NCBI GenBank assembly: GCA_000711775.1
Contig: ARYC01001327.1
Coordinates: forward strand, 31,305-95,304
Length of the DNA stretch: 64,000 bases
Origin: Oxytricha trifallax
Lineage: Eukaryota > Ciliophora > Spirotrichea > Sporadotrichida > Oxytrichidae
Direction of reading: 5' to 3'
The position numbers and the translations under genes are program-made. The notes under the pieces are model-generated. The model searched no databases and was not told where the DNA came from. It saw nothing but the letters and a program-made list of their open reading frames with translations. This document shows, piece by piece, positions 49,381 to 59,949 of this stretch (position 1 is its first letter; every line of letters starts with the position of its first letter).

Positions 49381-51950
49381 ATGAAACATGATAAACCACA
49401 AGCTAAATATACCAAAACTATCAATGAGATACTAGTGAAAAGCCTAAATACGCGGACAAAGAAAAGGTTATAAACAATTCGATACATAATAGTTTTTAAA
49501 GAGTTTAATAAAGAAGGAAGATAAAGAAAAAATTATTTTGATAATCCAATTTAGCAATGAATTAAAGAAATATTAAAAGAATAATAAGACCAGACTTTGG
49601 TAGAATTAATTTCTAAAGTCTCGATATTAAATTTCTATTCTATAAAAGAATGACTTAATGGAAGAGTACTTGGAAAGAAATAAAATAAATGGATTCTCCT
49701 ATATAGTTAAGTGATTATCCAAAAGTTAAAACAAGTAAAGTAGAACAAAGGTTAATCAATTTAATTAGATAATATATATATATATATATATATATAAGAG
49801 TAGTTACATAAGATGACAAATAAGAATACCCCATAAATATTTATATCTTAAGAGAAAGACTATCGCTGGAACTGGAATGAAATATAAAGGAGGAAATCAT
49901 TTGATGAAAAATATGGAACTAGACATAGAGGCTTTTTGCAGTTTGGAAGAGGAGAAAACTACTTTAAATAATCATATTAATCAAAATAAAATGGACTATT
50001 CTCATAATTTTCATATCATTATATAATATTAAGTTAACTATAATATCAAAATTATTCTTCAATAAGCAATGATTTTTACTAGCATTAAATGAAATATCTT
50101 TTCTTTACCTTCAGCTAAATCAAATCTATGATGAATTAGATTTTTAACATCTCTAATAATTTTTTTGTTTATCTTATAAGATCAATAAACCCAAAAGTAT
50201 CTTATACTATGCCAATATGTTTATATTGATAAACCCTTTGTTTTTTGTGATATGTATAAATTCGTCTAAATCCTATAGTAAATGTTCTTAATTTCTAGAT
50301 AAATTAACTTAAAACAATTAAGCTATCCATGAAATCTATAAAATGATTTACATAGAAAAAATATATAAATAAAGACTGATTAAAAAAATTCTGATTATTA
50401 ATTTAATAACCTTAATAAATACTTATAATTAAAAAAAACCCCTATATTTAACTATTGAACCCATCAATATATCTTGAGTGTTTTTTTTAAAAGTTGTTGC
50501 TTTCAATCTTTATTAATGCAATTTATTTAAAAGTAGAAATTTATTGAGTATTGAAGGGAAAGTATAAATTAAATCGATATAATACATAGAATTGGATCTA
50601 AAAAGAAGCAGAATAGCTAAAATCAAAACAAATTCTATCAATATATATAACAGAATATTCAAATACTTTCACAAAAACTATAAGAGAATTATAACACAAA
50701 TTCTGTTAAGATCAACTCACCTCTAATCAAAATAATCTTGTTATTATATCAAATAAACTACAGGAAAAAAATATAGAAAACTACTAAAACCGTTTATAAT
50801 AAAATTAATTCAAGAAAAATAGAAGCACTCACCTGAACTTGATAAATTTTTTACAACTTTCAAAGAGCTTTAGAAATAAGAATAAATGAGGGAATCATTT
50901 CTCGTATTGGACGTTAGAAAAAATTTAACTCTGTCATGAAAGATAAACTATTAGTAATGCTAACTAAAAGAGTAAAAGACAGGGATAATTGAACTGATTT
51001 ATAATTAATTTAAGAATTAATTATATTCAATATAATAACAGAATAGATACTTAAATGTTTTAATAAATTCTAGGGTATTTATTAATTATGAATATTACTT
51101 TTCAATGATACTTAACATTTACCTTTAAGATTCTCTTATCTTAAAGGAAGAAATTTTATTTTAAATATTAAAGTAAACTTAATGCATTTGTTTACGTTAA
51201 ATTGATAAATATAAAAATTAGAAACAATCTAGTTCAAATTTAAAATGTTTCAATTAAATTGATAAAACCTATAATTTGAAATTTTATAATAATAAAATTA
51301 AAAACACACCTAAGTGTCTATAAACAATTCAATCATATCTAAGAAATTGAGTAAATTAAAAATGAAAGCTGCATAATACCATGAAATTAACGACATAAAA
51401 TAATACAAAAACTCTTTTAGTGGAGATATTATTATAGTTGCATAAAAATGATCGTAATTAATCTATAAATAAACATCATTCATAGCTGAAGATAAGAAAA
51501 TTAAAAAAAAAGAGGATCAATAATGGTAAAAATAATTTAAGAAAAAGAATTCTAGAACATTTAAAAAAAATACCCAATATAGAAATCGTATCATACCTTT
51601 ACTGAAAGAAATTAGCATAATTAATTTGACATTAGAATCATTTAATAAGAATATGGAGAACATGATATATCATCTGAGAATATTGATAGAATAAAATAGG
51701 TGATAATTAAGTCGAGATCAGAAATTAATAGATTAAAAACATACAGAAATTGATAAATATTATAAAAGACATTTGTCAAGGAAGGAAAAAAGGGAATTAC
51801 TGAAGAAAATCAATATTTCAATGCCTTCAAGAAAATTGTTAACACACCAAAAAACCAAAATAGTAAGAAAAAAATGAATTAGGAGACCATCTAAGATAAT
51901 TAAAATAGTAAGATGCCTGAGATTAATTTATTTAGATGAAAAAGTCCAGA
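49381..51950 (+). mobile_element. LINE-like non-LTR retroelement remnant 2
   Basis: Same texture as remnant 1: Lys/Asn-rich, plus-strand and heavily frameshifted. Clearest motif is FLVLDVRKNF then NSVMKDKLLVMLTKRV (about 50899-50975), matching the first catalytic-Asp region of non-LTR reverse transcriptases (L-D-x-x-K-A-F-D-S-V). A (TA)n tract interrupts it at 49767-49796. Other domains are too decayed to place. Ends are estimated from composition. Confidence 0.55.
49767..49796. repeat. (TA)n microsatellite
   Basis: Uninterrupted TA dinucleotide tract of about 14 units. Confidence 0.9.
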
Positions 51951-51959
51951 TAAAGGTCC

Positions 51960-52790
51960 TTACTAATATTATTTGTCTGAGCAGAAAAATGTGATTATAT
52001 ACCAGCGAATTCATATAAAAAACTAAGCTCTTGCTCATGTTTGAATATATTAGAGAGCAAAAAGTGACTTGAGATAGGAATTTTAAAATGAGATATGAGG
52101 AACATGTTTGAATATTCTTAAGATAAAATGAAATAATATATATATAGGTATTGAAACGTATTTCATATCTTAACAAGAATTCACTTTACTGAACATGTTA
52201 AATAGATTATTTAAATAAATAAAATGAGATGTACAAAATTAAGATAGAAAGAATTTGAGGCTAATCTTTAAAAATTGGAAGGTATTCTGAACTATCGGGT
52301 TTTTAATGTTCAAAAAGAAGTTGAATGTTCAATTCTCTTGTTTTTTCACTTTTTATTGGTATAATATTTTATAATTTTATTAGTTTTTTAAAAATGATTT
52401 ATATTCTTTTTTAAATAAATTTTATATAATTAATAATTTAATACCCAATATCTAATACTCTATTAAGATAATATAAAAAAACTTGAGTTAAGAATGAATG
52501 CTTTGTCATATCATAAAACTTTTTCATTTGACAATTCCAGCATAAGGTATAATAACAAGTAATAAACTTCAAGTTGCGCGATTGAAACTAGTGTTAAATT
52601 TGGTCTCTGCGATTGTAAAATTCAACAAATGACCGCTTAATTTATTGAGTAAAATTTAAACTTGATGCCAAAAATTACAGAAAAAGCAATTTTAATTGGA
52701 TTTTCATATAAGCACTAAGACATTAAATTTACTTTGAATCTCTCTTCAAAGTCATATTTACATGTTTTGAAATAGTATATAAAATGAGTG
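51960..52790. other. AT-rich spacer
   Basis: No supported feature; the minus-strand frame at 51928-52176 has background composition. Confidence 0.5.
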
Positions 52791-52997
52791 GCTACTCTAG
52801 GTTATCTAACTTTGAATATAAAAAAATTACATATTTTAGCTTTTTGAAAGAAGTGATTGCTCGTTATAATTTTGATTAGCAAAAATGCATACAAATTTAA
52901 ATATATTTTTATTCATAAATCATATTTTAAAATAAACTTGCGGCTGAAGCCATTGCTGATGTGCTTAAAATAAATGTTATCTTAAATTAATATTTCT

Positions 52998-53194
52998 ATG
53001 ATTACCCAGAAATTGTCTAAACAAGAGCTTTTAAAAGAAGTCATGGCACGATACAATATAGATTATAAAAATGGCAAACAAATTTATGTAATAAATTTTT
53101 TTACCAAACAATCAAGCTCAAATATGAAATCAATTAAGATTCCATTGCTTATGAGTTCCCTGTAGATTATCGTATTTTGAAGACTTCAGAATGA
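52998..53194 (+). CDS. Small protein with a possible 29-nt intron
   Basis: ATG 52998 reads LSKQELLKEVMARYNIDYKN and QIY to 53087. Then 29 nt beginning GTAATA and ending ATCAAG (53088-53116) separate it from LKYEINQDSIAYEFPVDYR, which ends at TGA 53192-53194. Removing the 29 nt joins the two in one frame (55 residues). A related, degraded block FLKEVIARYNFD lies about 150 bp upstream (near 52840-52880), so the region holds a tandem pair. Family unknown. Confidence 0.45.
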
Positions 53195-53374
53195 AAAAGA
53201 AACCAGACTTTATTAAATTTAAAGTATCTTTAAATATAATTTAAATAATAGTATATACATAACCCATTTTATTATATTTAGTAACTTGCTCGAAGGTGAC
53301 ATACCGTTAAATAAAAAATTGGTGAATTGCAATTGAATAAAATAAAAAAAATATTTTTGCCAAACATATTTGTT

Positions 53375-53665
53375 TATGTGTCAAATCCTTGGTATTGAAA
53401 ATTTGCATGAATTAATACGAAAGTATGCTAATCTTGCTTGCTATCAATTGAATCACAAGAAAACATAAAAAACATGTTCAGGGACAAAACCACATCACGT
53501 TCGAAAATTGTTTCCAAAATACCATGACTTTTTCAAAATTATAATATTTTATCGAAAAATAATTTATTAACTTAGCTGGTCTGCATGTATCAATGATCGG
53601 GAGAAAGCGCAAGTATGCAACTCTTGCCCGCCGTCATTTGAATCATTGGAAACGTAAAATAAAAA
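53375..53665 (+). pseudogene. Tandem pair of short related coding remnants
   Basis: Two blocks about 200 bp apart share a pattern: NLHELIRKYANLACYQLNHKK (first, near 53400-53465) and RKRKYATLARRHLNHWKRK (second, near 53600-53660). Each has an Arg/Lys-rich helix ending in LNH. They may be the two ends of a duplicated small gene or a decayed DNA-binding segment. They end 12 bp before TBE-C. Confidence 0.35.
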
Positions 53666-53695
53666 AACCTCGCCATTCGAAACCCCAAAACCCTT

Positions 53696-55284
53696 TCAGT
53701 AGTTTGATTGAGTTTTTGATTGATATAAGTAGACTATTAAGGCATACTTTATTAGGGTTTTAATAGGGTTTATGTAGGGTTTAATGTTTAAATATTAGTA
53801 ATTTAAGTGAGTATAACAAGCGAGTTTTTAAAATATTTCACACAAACATAGCTTAGAGTCATGTGACAGTTCTCTGAATTTTATCTTTCTAAGTTGATCT
53901 TTGATTGTTTCTATTGTTTGATAATTCTCTTAGCTTGGCTTGATAATAGTTGAGTATGCAAGTTCTCTGGGACCTCCATTTATTTTATTTTTATCGAGAT
54001 ATTGCTTGATTCTCTGCTTAGAATTTCTCTCACCTCTGCAGCTAAAGAAATCGTTTCTTGGCATGTCGCTCTCTAAAATTATAACTGCTAGAGTCCAGAT
54101 ATCCCATTAAGTGTCTCCATCTCTCCAATCCTCTCTCTCTGGGAAATATCCAGGAGTGCCGAATACATTTGCTTATGCAGAGGCTTGCACTCTTTGAGCT
54201 CTGTTGAAGTCAATAATATAAACTCTAAGAGGCTGAAAATTCATCATGATGTTCTCTGGCTTTAAGTCTCTATGAATATAACCTAGCTTGTGAAGCTCTT
54301 CAATCCCTTCAACTATCTGCTATACTATCTAGCTAATTTATCTCTGACATCTATTGTCAGATAAGAATTCTCTGTAAGTCATTTCAAGTAAAGGAAGCCT
54401 GAAGGCTACATGATCTTTACCAAGTAAAATAGCATCAAGCTAGATGATATGTCTGCACTCATTTAACTTTGCCTTTTAAAGAGCATAATACTCATTAGCA
54501 AATTCCATTTGGAACTTGTCATCAGCAAGGAAGTAATTGAAAGGATATATCTTGTAAGCATATTAGTCATCTGTAATGACTCTCTTCTCTATTTTTTCTT
54601 CAAGAGTGAGGTAACTTTCTAGGCAAGAATCTAAGTCAATAATTTTTAATATGGGAATCTTCATTGCCTCTATTTTAACCATGATTTTATTGATCTCAGA
54701 GACTGGAAAGTTCTTGACTGCTTTCTTCATTTTTACTTACTTCTAGACTTCAACTCTAAGAGACTCCTCTGGATTTCTTGATCTTCTCTATTAGAGGAAT
54801 CTATTCCCTGTAGATTCATGAATAAAGACAAAACTTTAATTGTGCTTTTTCTTTAAGTGCACTTTGAGGTCTCTGGTATAAGAATATGGCTTCTCACAGA
54901 AAACAGACATACTTCCCATCTTTCTTTTTAATGCTTGAGATATAACCTTGGCATATCGTTGTGTATATCTCTCAAGTGTCTCTTATAAGTTGACTTGTAA
55001 GGGAAAACTTTATTACGTTCTTTGCATTAATAGTTAACTTTGGCTGGTAATATTGAGTGCTCTATGGCGGGTTGTTTAACCTCCTCCTCAATTTGCGCAG
55101 CTTCTATGATGGCCTCTTGCTTAATTTATATTAAAATCTCAAATCTAGATTGGTCAAAGTTGTCATTAGTTGATTCCCACTGAGAGCAAACATCTCTAGT
55201 CTCTACTTTTCTTGGTTGCTGGATTGATAACTTTTATTGACTTGATCCAAGTAATGCGGCTCTTCTTAACAGGTTAGCGCTCAT
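53696..55284 (-). pseudogene. TBE zinc-finger/protein-kinase, copy C
   Basis: ATG 55284-55282 (MSASLLRRAALLG-type start). The first finger has lost its second Cys (CKER in place of CKEC). Single-base changes near 54920 and 54890 put the second finger out of frame. The kinase core is open and complete: LHKLGYIHRDLKPENIMM (about 54290-54240), YIIDFNRAQ with Asn for the DFG Gly, VFGTPGYFPERED, and WDIWTLAVIILE. The frame then continues Lys-rich through the terminal repeat to TGA 53698-53696. The catalytic Asp of HRD and the Asp of DFN are present, so the kinase fold could be active if the N-terminal frame were restored. Confidence 0.84.
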
Positions 55285-55755
55285 TTTAGTTTGCTGATAT
55301 ATTTTTTTATAATAATGAAAAAATCTACCGAGATAAACTATTATAGTAGAGTATAAGACACACTAGTAGATTCTTTGCTGAGAGGTAAGAATATTAATTA
55401 ATCATAAAAGACTGTAAGTTGACATATTTTATGAGATATTTATTCGTTTTAGTAAATTAAAATACTCATAATGAAGTTTTATTTCTCTAGGAGGTCCTCC
55501 AAATCAAGTTTGAACTTAATTTGGAGGACCTCCCAAAATAATTAAACATTATTAGGAGCAATTTAATGGAGATAGATTGATAGAAATGGAAATCAATCTG
55601 TAAAACTTGGAGCAACTTTTTCAATGCTTCTCCTCATATCTTTTCAAGATTGACCTCCAGTAGGTCATCCCTGTTTAGTAGTAAGATTTTAATAAACTTA
55701 GAATGGATATCCATAATTTTAAATTTCATTAACATTTCTAGAAGGAGGAAGCAAG
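55285..55755. promoter_or_regulatory. Divergent region of TBE-C
   Basis: Between the kinase and 22-kDa start codons. AGGTCCTCCAAATCAAG and the inverted AATTTGGAGGACCTCC (55490-55535) form a strong hairpin. TBE-B has the same two arms with about 85 extra bases between them. Confidence 0.6.
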
Positions 55756-56546
55756 ATGAAGTCTATGAATGATGCAATGAAGAGAATTTAATCTCAAGAT
55801 TTAATAGGAAAATTTCGAAGTAAAGACGACCTCTATAGGTACTTGGTTTAGCAAGGTAAACTTTTAACTAATACTAATAGATTAACCATAGTTGGGTTAT
55901 TCTTGCCAACCCAGAAAGGAACTAAAATCTCATTCTTAAAAGCCTTATTGAGTGAAGAGAAAAAAGCTTTTAAGTCTAATGAAATTAGGATGATAGAGAT
56001 ACCTAACTACCCTGAAATATCAGTGACAAACCTTTATGACGATGCTATGAGTGATTAGGACGTAGCTCTCTACCTTCCATCAAAGCTACAGCTCTCTAAT
56101 AATTTGCCAGAGAGAAACTTCTTCTTTGAAGTTCTTGGAACTCTGAAACCTGAGTACTTAAATGAAGTTATTTAAGAAGCTCATAAGAAACGCAACAGCA
56201 TCTCTCCTGAAAAAAAAGAGAAGCAAGGTATTAAAATAAGTGACACCTGGCGGTAGGAACTTCAAAAGCATCCTTTCATCTCAAGAAAGCTTAGTCTTCT
56301 AACTTTATAGAAAAACCTGGTACTGCTATATACTTGATGAAAGAGCGCAGCAAATTAAACAGAGAGAGAAAGTCTCAAGTAAAACATGAATTGAGTAAGA
56401 GGCTCTTCAAAGATTTATAAAAGCCAGAAGAGATGAACATAGATGCAGGAGCTGGCACTAAGAGAAGAAACATAGGCCCAAGCAAGCCTTAAGAGGAAGA
56501 AAAGAAAGAGAAGCCAAATCCCTTTACGGGCAAATTTAATATGTGA
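55756..56546 (+). CDS. TBE 22-kDa ORF, copy C, with 26-nt intron-like block
   Basis: ATG 55756. Unspliced, it is open to TGA 56335-56337: 193 residues, about 22 kDa, the size by which this family is named. If the 26 nt at 56285-56310 are removed, the frame continues as KPGTAIYLMKERSKLNRE, DAGAGTKRRNIGPSKP and a Lys/Glu-rich tail to TGA 56544-56546 (exons 529 + 236 nt, 254 residues). The downstream frame has no stop and is conserved in A, B and D. In this copy the donor reads GAAAG in place of GTAAG, so splicing may have been lost. No known domain; possibly nucleic-acid binding by its basic tail (inference). Converges with the transposase, 6 bp between stops. Confidence 0.85.
56285..56310 (+). 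other. 26-nt intron-like block, donor mutated (copy C)
   Basis: GAAAG...TTCTAAC...TTATAG, 26 nt. Apart from the T-to-A change at the second base it matches copy B closely. Confidence 0.68.
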
Positions 56547-56552
56547 ACTTAT

Positions 56553-57614
56553 TCATTCGTTTAAATCTAATACTTATTTATAAACACAAAATCTCCCTTC
56601 TCTTGCGCATACTTTAGCTTTATCATCGCTAACTCTTTTAGCAGCACTCTTTATAAAATCGACAGTATCTATCTTCAAGTCGTGCATTAAGTGATAGAGT
56701 AGAAGTTACTTGTAGTGGCCTTTCAATAACCCCCAATATAATTCAATTCCATTAAACTAGGGACTGTATGGAACATTAAATACAGGTGTTATGTTTAGCC
56801 TTTCATATTCCTTCATTGAATCTTTAGTTTTATGAACTGATAAGTTATCAACGAACAGAATAATCTCTTAGTCAGCGTATTTGTCTCTAAGTTATTGTAA
56901 GAACTTAATATATTATTCAGTCTTTATAGAGCGAGGGTGGATAACATAAGTCTCTAGGTCACTATCTTCACTGATTCCACCAAGGATTGCATGGGTTTAT
57001 ATCTTAACCTTTTAGTCATAAACTTCTATATTGCTATACCTCTTGTACCAAGACCTTGATATAAATGTATTGAATGTAAATGAAGCTTCATCAGCGTGTA
57101 TGAACTTTATATTATGCTCTTAAGACCTCTGCATTTAATCGAATATATAATTTAAATTAGTCTTATAAAATGGAACATTAAAGTCAATCACTCTCTTAAT
57201 GCGATTGACTGTCTTGTAAGATATTCCGTTCTTTTTATATATGTTCGTTTTAGATTAAGCAGAGATATGAAGCTCAGGAAATTGGCGATGAAACATCACA
57301 GCTCTTTTCTCTCTAAGCCAGAGAGAAGTGAGCCCAGTATTTAAGAGTCTTATCATTAATTAGATATTCAATATGATGTTGCTAATATTTTAGAGGTCGT
57401 TTAGGCTTAGAATCAAATCAAGCTGCTATCTCTTTAAATTGAATGCTAATATACAGTGAGACCTCACAGTTGCTGGAGATTTATGGAGGAGCCTTGCTAT
57501 AGACGTATAATTTAGAACAGGCTTGAGATATTCACTATATTCATCACATCCATTTCGCAACTTAAACAATAAATCTATATAGTCACTGTCATAAACTGAC
57601 CCCAAACCTCGCAT
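56553..57614 (-). CDS. TBE-C transposase (42-kDa ORF)
   Basis: ATG 57614-57612 to TGA 56555-56553, 353 residues with no internal TGA. N-terminus MRGLGSVYDS; helix-turn-helix YTSIARLLHKSPATVRSHC (residues about 46-64). Catalytic triad of the IS630/Tc1/mariner type: IHADEAS, FVDNLSVH, NGIELYWG. Against TBE-B, an insertion of a few bases near 57420 and a second change near 57310 put about 40 residues out of register, although the frame stays open because only TGA stops. Whether the protein is active is uncertain. The start codon lies directly inside the terminal repeat. Confidence 0.9.
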
Positions 57615-57752
57615 ATACTCACTTAAATTACTAATATTTAAACATAAAACCCCTACATAAACCCTATTAAAACCCTAATAAAGTATGCCTTAATAGTCTA
57701 CTTATATCAATCAAAAGCTCAATCAAACTACTGAAAGAGTTTTAGGGTTTTG
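57615..57752. repeat. Right terminal inverted repeat of TBE-C
   Basis: Inverted match of 53678-53814. The outermost run reads AGTTTTAGGGTTTTG, so the G4T4 block has one change. Confidence 0.9.
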
Positions 57753-58010
57753 ATTATACACTCTAGATCAATGGTTATGAGCAGAAGCACTTTTCTCAAT
57801 AAGTATATTTTATCATATTTTTCACAATCAGTTAAACACAGTCTCTTTCAATAAATATCTAGTATTATACTATATGGAATGTGCACTTGATATTGAGTCA
57901 AGTTGACTTAAGTAAACATTTGATTTCTGACAATTGTAAATACTTTTCAAGAATTAAAAATGTTTCCTTTCAAAGATCTCGTCTTATTAAGTCTTTTAAT
58001 AAGAAAAAAT

Positions 58011-58717
58011 GGGGGGGGTCTAAGTCGGTGGCAGAAATTTTTCGAAAACCTAAGTCGGTGGCAACATTAATTTTTCAAAATTCACCAAAATCCTAAGTCG
58101 GTGGCCTAATAAAAAATTTTTCTTTTTTCAATATGGAATCAATAAGTACCTCAATATATATGAAAATTTTATCACAGAAAGTTAATCAATCTCCATCATA
58201 AGAACTTAGGGATTTGACGGACACAGTTTAACATATAAAATAAATTATAATTCATAAATAATTTCTATCCCTTTATCTAATAATTTTATAATATAAATAT
58301 AACGATATAAATTTCAATGAAATATTATCACATTGAAAAATAATGATATTTTTTAAAAAATTATAATCGGAGTATGTTATAGACTAATTGTCAATGTGAT
58401 AATATTTCATTGAAATTTATATCGTTATATTTATATTATAAAATTATTAGATAAAGGGATAGAAATTATTTATGAATTCTAATTTATTTTATATGTTAAA
58501 CTGTGTCCGTCAAATCCCTAAGTTCTTATGATGGAGATTGATTAACTTTCTGTGATAAAATTTTCATATATATTGAGGTACTTATTGATTCCATATTGAA
58601 AAAAGAAAAATTTTTTATTAGGCCACCGACTTAGGATTTTGGTGAATTTTGAAAAATTAATGTTGCCACCAACTTAGGTTTTCGAAAAATTTCTGCCACC
58701 GACTTAGACCCCCCCCG
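58011..58717. repeat. Palindromic element with iterated CTAAGTCGGTGGC motif, 8-bp target repeat
   Basis: Arms 58011-58336 and 58391-58717, near-perfect, with a spacer of about 54 bp. Ends are a run of eight G (C on the right) followed by TCTAAGTCGGTGGC. TAAGTCGGTGGC occurs three times in each arm, about 35-45 bp apart. GAAAAAAT flanks both sides (58003-10, 58718-25), which would be an 8-bp duplication as in hAT-type elements. Confidence 0.86.
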
Positions 58718-58729
58718 GAAAAAATGACA

Positions 58730-59170
58730 CTGTTTTGGAATGTTCATATCACTCATTATATGTGTATCTATGCTTCCATCAAATATACTTGATTTTTTTT
58801 AATTATCAGATAAGAATTAGGAGCTTTTAGGAGAAGTGGTATTTTTAAAAGCAGAAGCAAGTGGCGAACCATGACTTTATCAATGACGATGAGCAATAAA
58901 AGCAGAACAAGAATCACGGGAGATAGGCATTCTAAGAAGTTATGGGCAGTGATATATATTATTATTTTTTAAAGAATATCTTTCTTTATATTAATTATAT
59001 TATCATTTATATTTAAATCATGATTATTTTCTTGCTTTTTTAACAATGAATAATATGTCTTATTCGTTTCTTTATAAATATCCCCATATAGAGTTATATT
59101 AGATATTTTGAGTTTTTGAAATAAAATTTTGATTTGTATTATTTTATTTATATATCTAATTTTATTTAAT
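58730..59170. other. Spacer with a short coding-like patch
   Basis: At about 58845-58945 a plus-strand frame reads KWRTMTLSMTMSNKSRTR; it is short and unsupported otherwise. The rest is AT-rich. Confidence 0.35.
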
Positions 59171-59172
59171 TA

Positions 59173-59587
59173 TTGTAGGAATACAATCGAAATTGGGAAA
59201 ATATAATTAATTAAATTAATAATAAATCAAAATCTTGGCAGTTAAAGTTAACCAATTTGAACGATCTTGGGCTCATTCGATAGAGAATTCAAAATTAGCT
59301 AGACTTTACTATTGGCGGTACTATTTTATCGCATCCCTGGAGCGAGATAACTTCACTTTAATGTGAGGGTATAATTTATTGAATTTAGATGCATTTAATT
59401 AAAGTGAAGTTATCTCGCTCCAGGGATGCGATAAAATAGTACCGCCAATAGTAAAGTCCAGCTAATTTTGAATTCTCTTTCGAATGAGCCCAAGATCGTT
59501 CAAATTGGCCAACTTTAACTGCCAAGATTTTGATTTATTATTAATATAATTAATTATATTTTCCCAATTTCGATTGTATTCCTACAA
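59173..59587. repeat. TA-flanked foldback element, copy 2
   Basis: Same family as 19223-19637: ends TTGTAGGAATACA and complement, TA on both sides (59171-72, 59588-89). Arms share CAGTTAAAGTT, CGATCTTGGGCTCATTCGAT and the central GAGCGAGATAACTTCAC block with copy 1. Left and right arms co-vary within each copy. Confidence 0.9.
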
Positions 59588-59753
59588 TATTAATTATCTT
59601 TATTATTATTTTTCTTTAATTTATAATTGAATATATGATATATTAAATTTATCTTACATTAATACTATATTTTTTAAATAATGAGTTTTGTATTAAATAC
59701 TAAAATGATGAAATAAATTTTAAAAATTAATAAATATCTGATCAGAAGGTGCT

Positions 59754-59945
59754 GTGTCAATCAATATTTATGTAAGTTACATAAAACACTTATATCTTTT
59801 TATATTTAGAGGGGTTGTACATGGTAAGACTGAGTGCGTCAACGAAGAGGAGGTTCAAGGAGCCAAGAGAATTTGTAAACTATTAAAGATTTTCGATGAT
59901 GGTGATGAAGATTTGGGAAAAGATGAAAATAATACGTTTTTTTAG
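59754..59945 (+). CDS. Small hypothetical ORF, acidic
   Basis: Open frame with VVHGKTECVNEEEVQGAKR and KIFDDGDEDLGKDENN. Coding-like residues begin after about 59808, so the ATG at 59754 may be upstream of the true start. No TGA follows soon. No family recognised. Confidence 0.35.
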   Translation: MSINIYVSYIKHLYLFIFRGVVHGKTECVNEEEVQGAKRICKLLKIFDDGDEDLGKDENNTFF

Positions 59946-59949
59946 ATTT

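Larger units (their letters stand above)
53678..57752. mobile_element. TBE-C, complete element
   Basis: 4075 bp; ends CGAAACCCCAAAACCC (one change from CAAAACCCC) and complement, flanked by ATT at 53675-77 and 57753-55. Genes: kinase (-), 22-kDa (+), transposase (-). Inverted ends of about 137 bp (53678-53814, 57615-57752). It provides the uninterrupted reference for both insertions in TBE-B. Best-preserved copy here, but the kinase is frameshifted, the transposase has a shifted middle, and the 22-kDa splice donor is changed. Confidence 0.95.

Noticed and set aside
53678-53700. True telomere (C4A4 array)
   Set aside because: Only about two C4A4 units, followed by the TBE terminal repeat and mirrored at the other end.
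56311-56400. Programmed frameshift after the 22-kDa stop, using the register that reads LLDERAQQ
   Set aside because: That register soon meets stops in A and C, whereas the register reached by removing the 26-nt block is open to the distal stop in both.
58011-58717. CRISPR-like array from the repeated CTAAGTCGGTGGC
   Set aside because: Three repeats per arm in a palindrome of a eukaryotic genome; spacers are not of uniform length and no cas gene is present.
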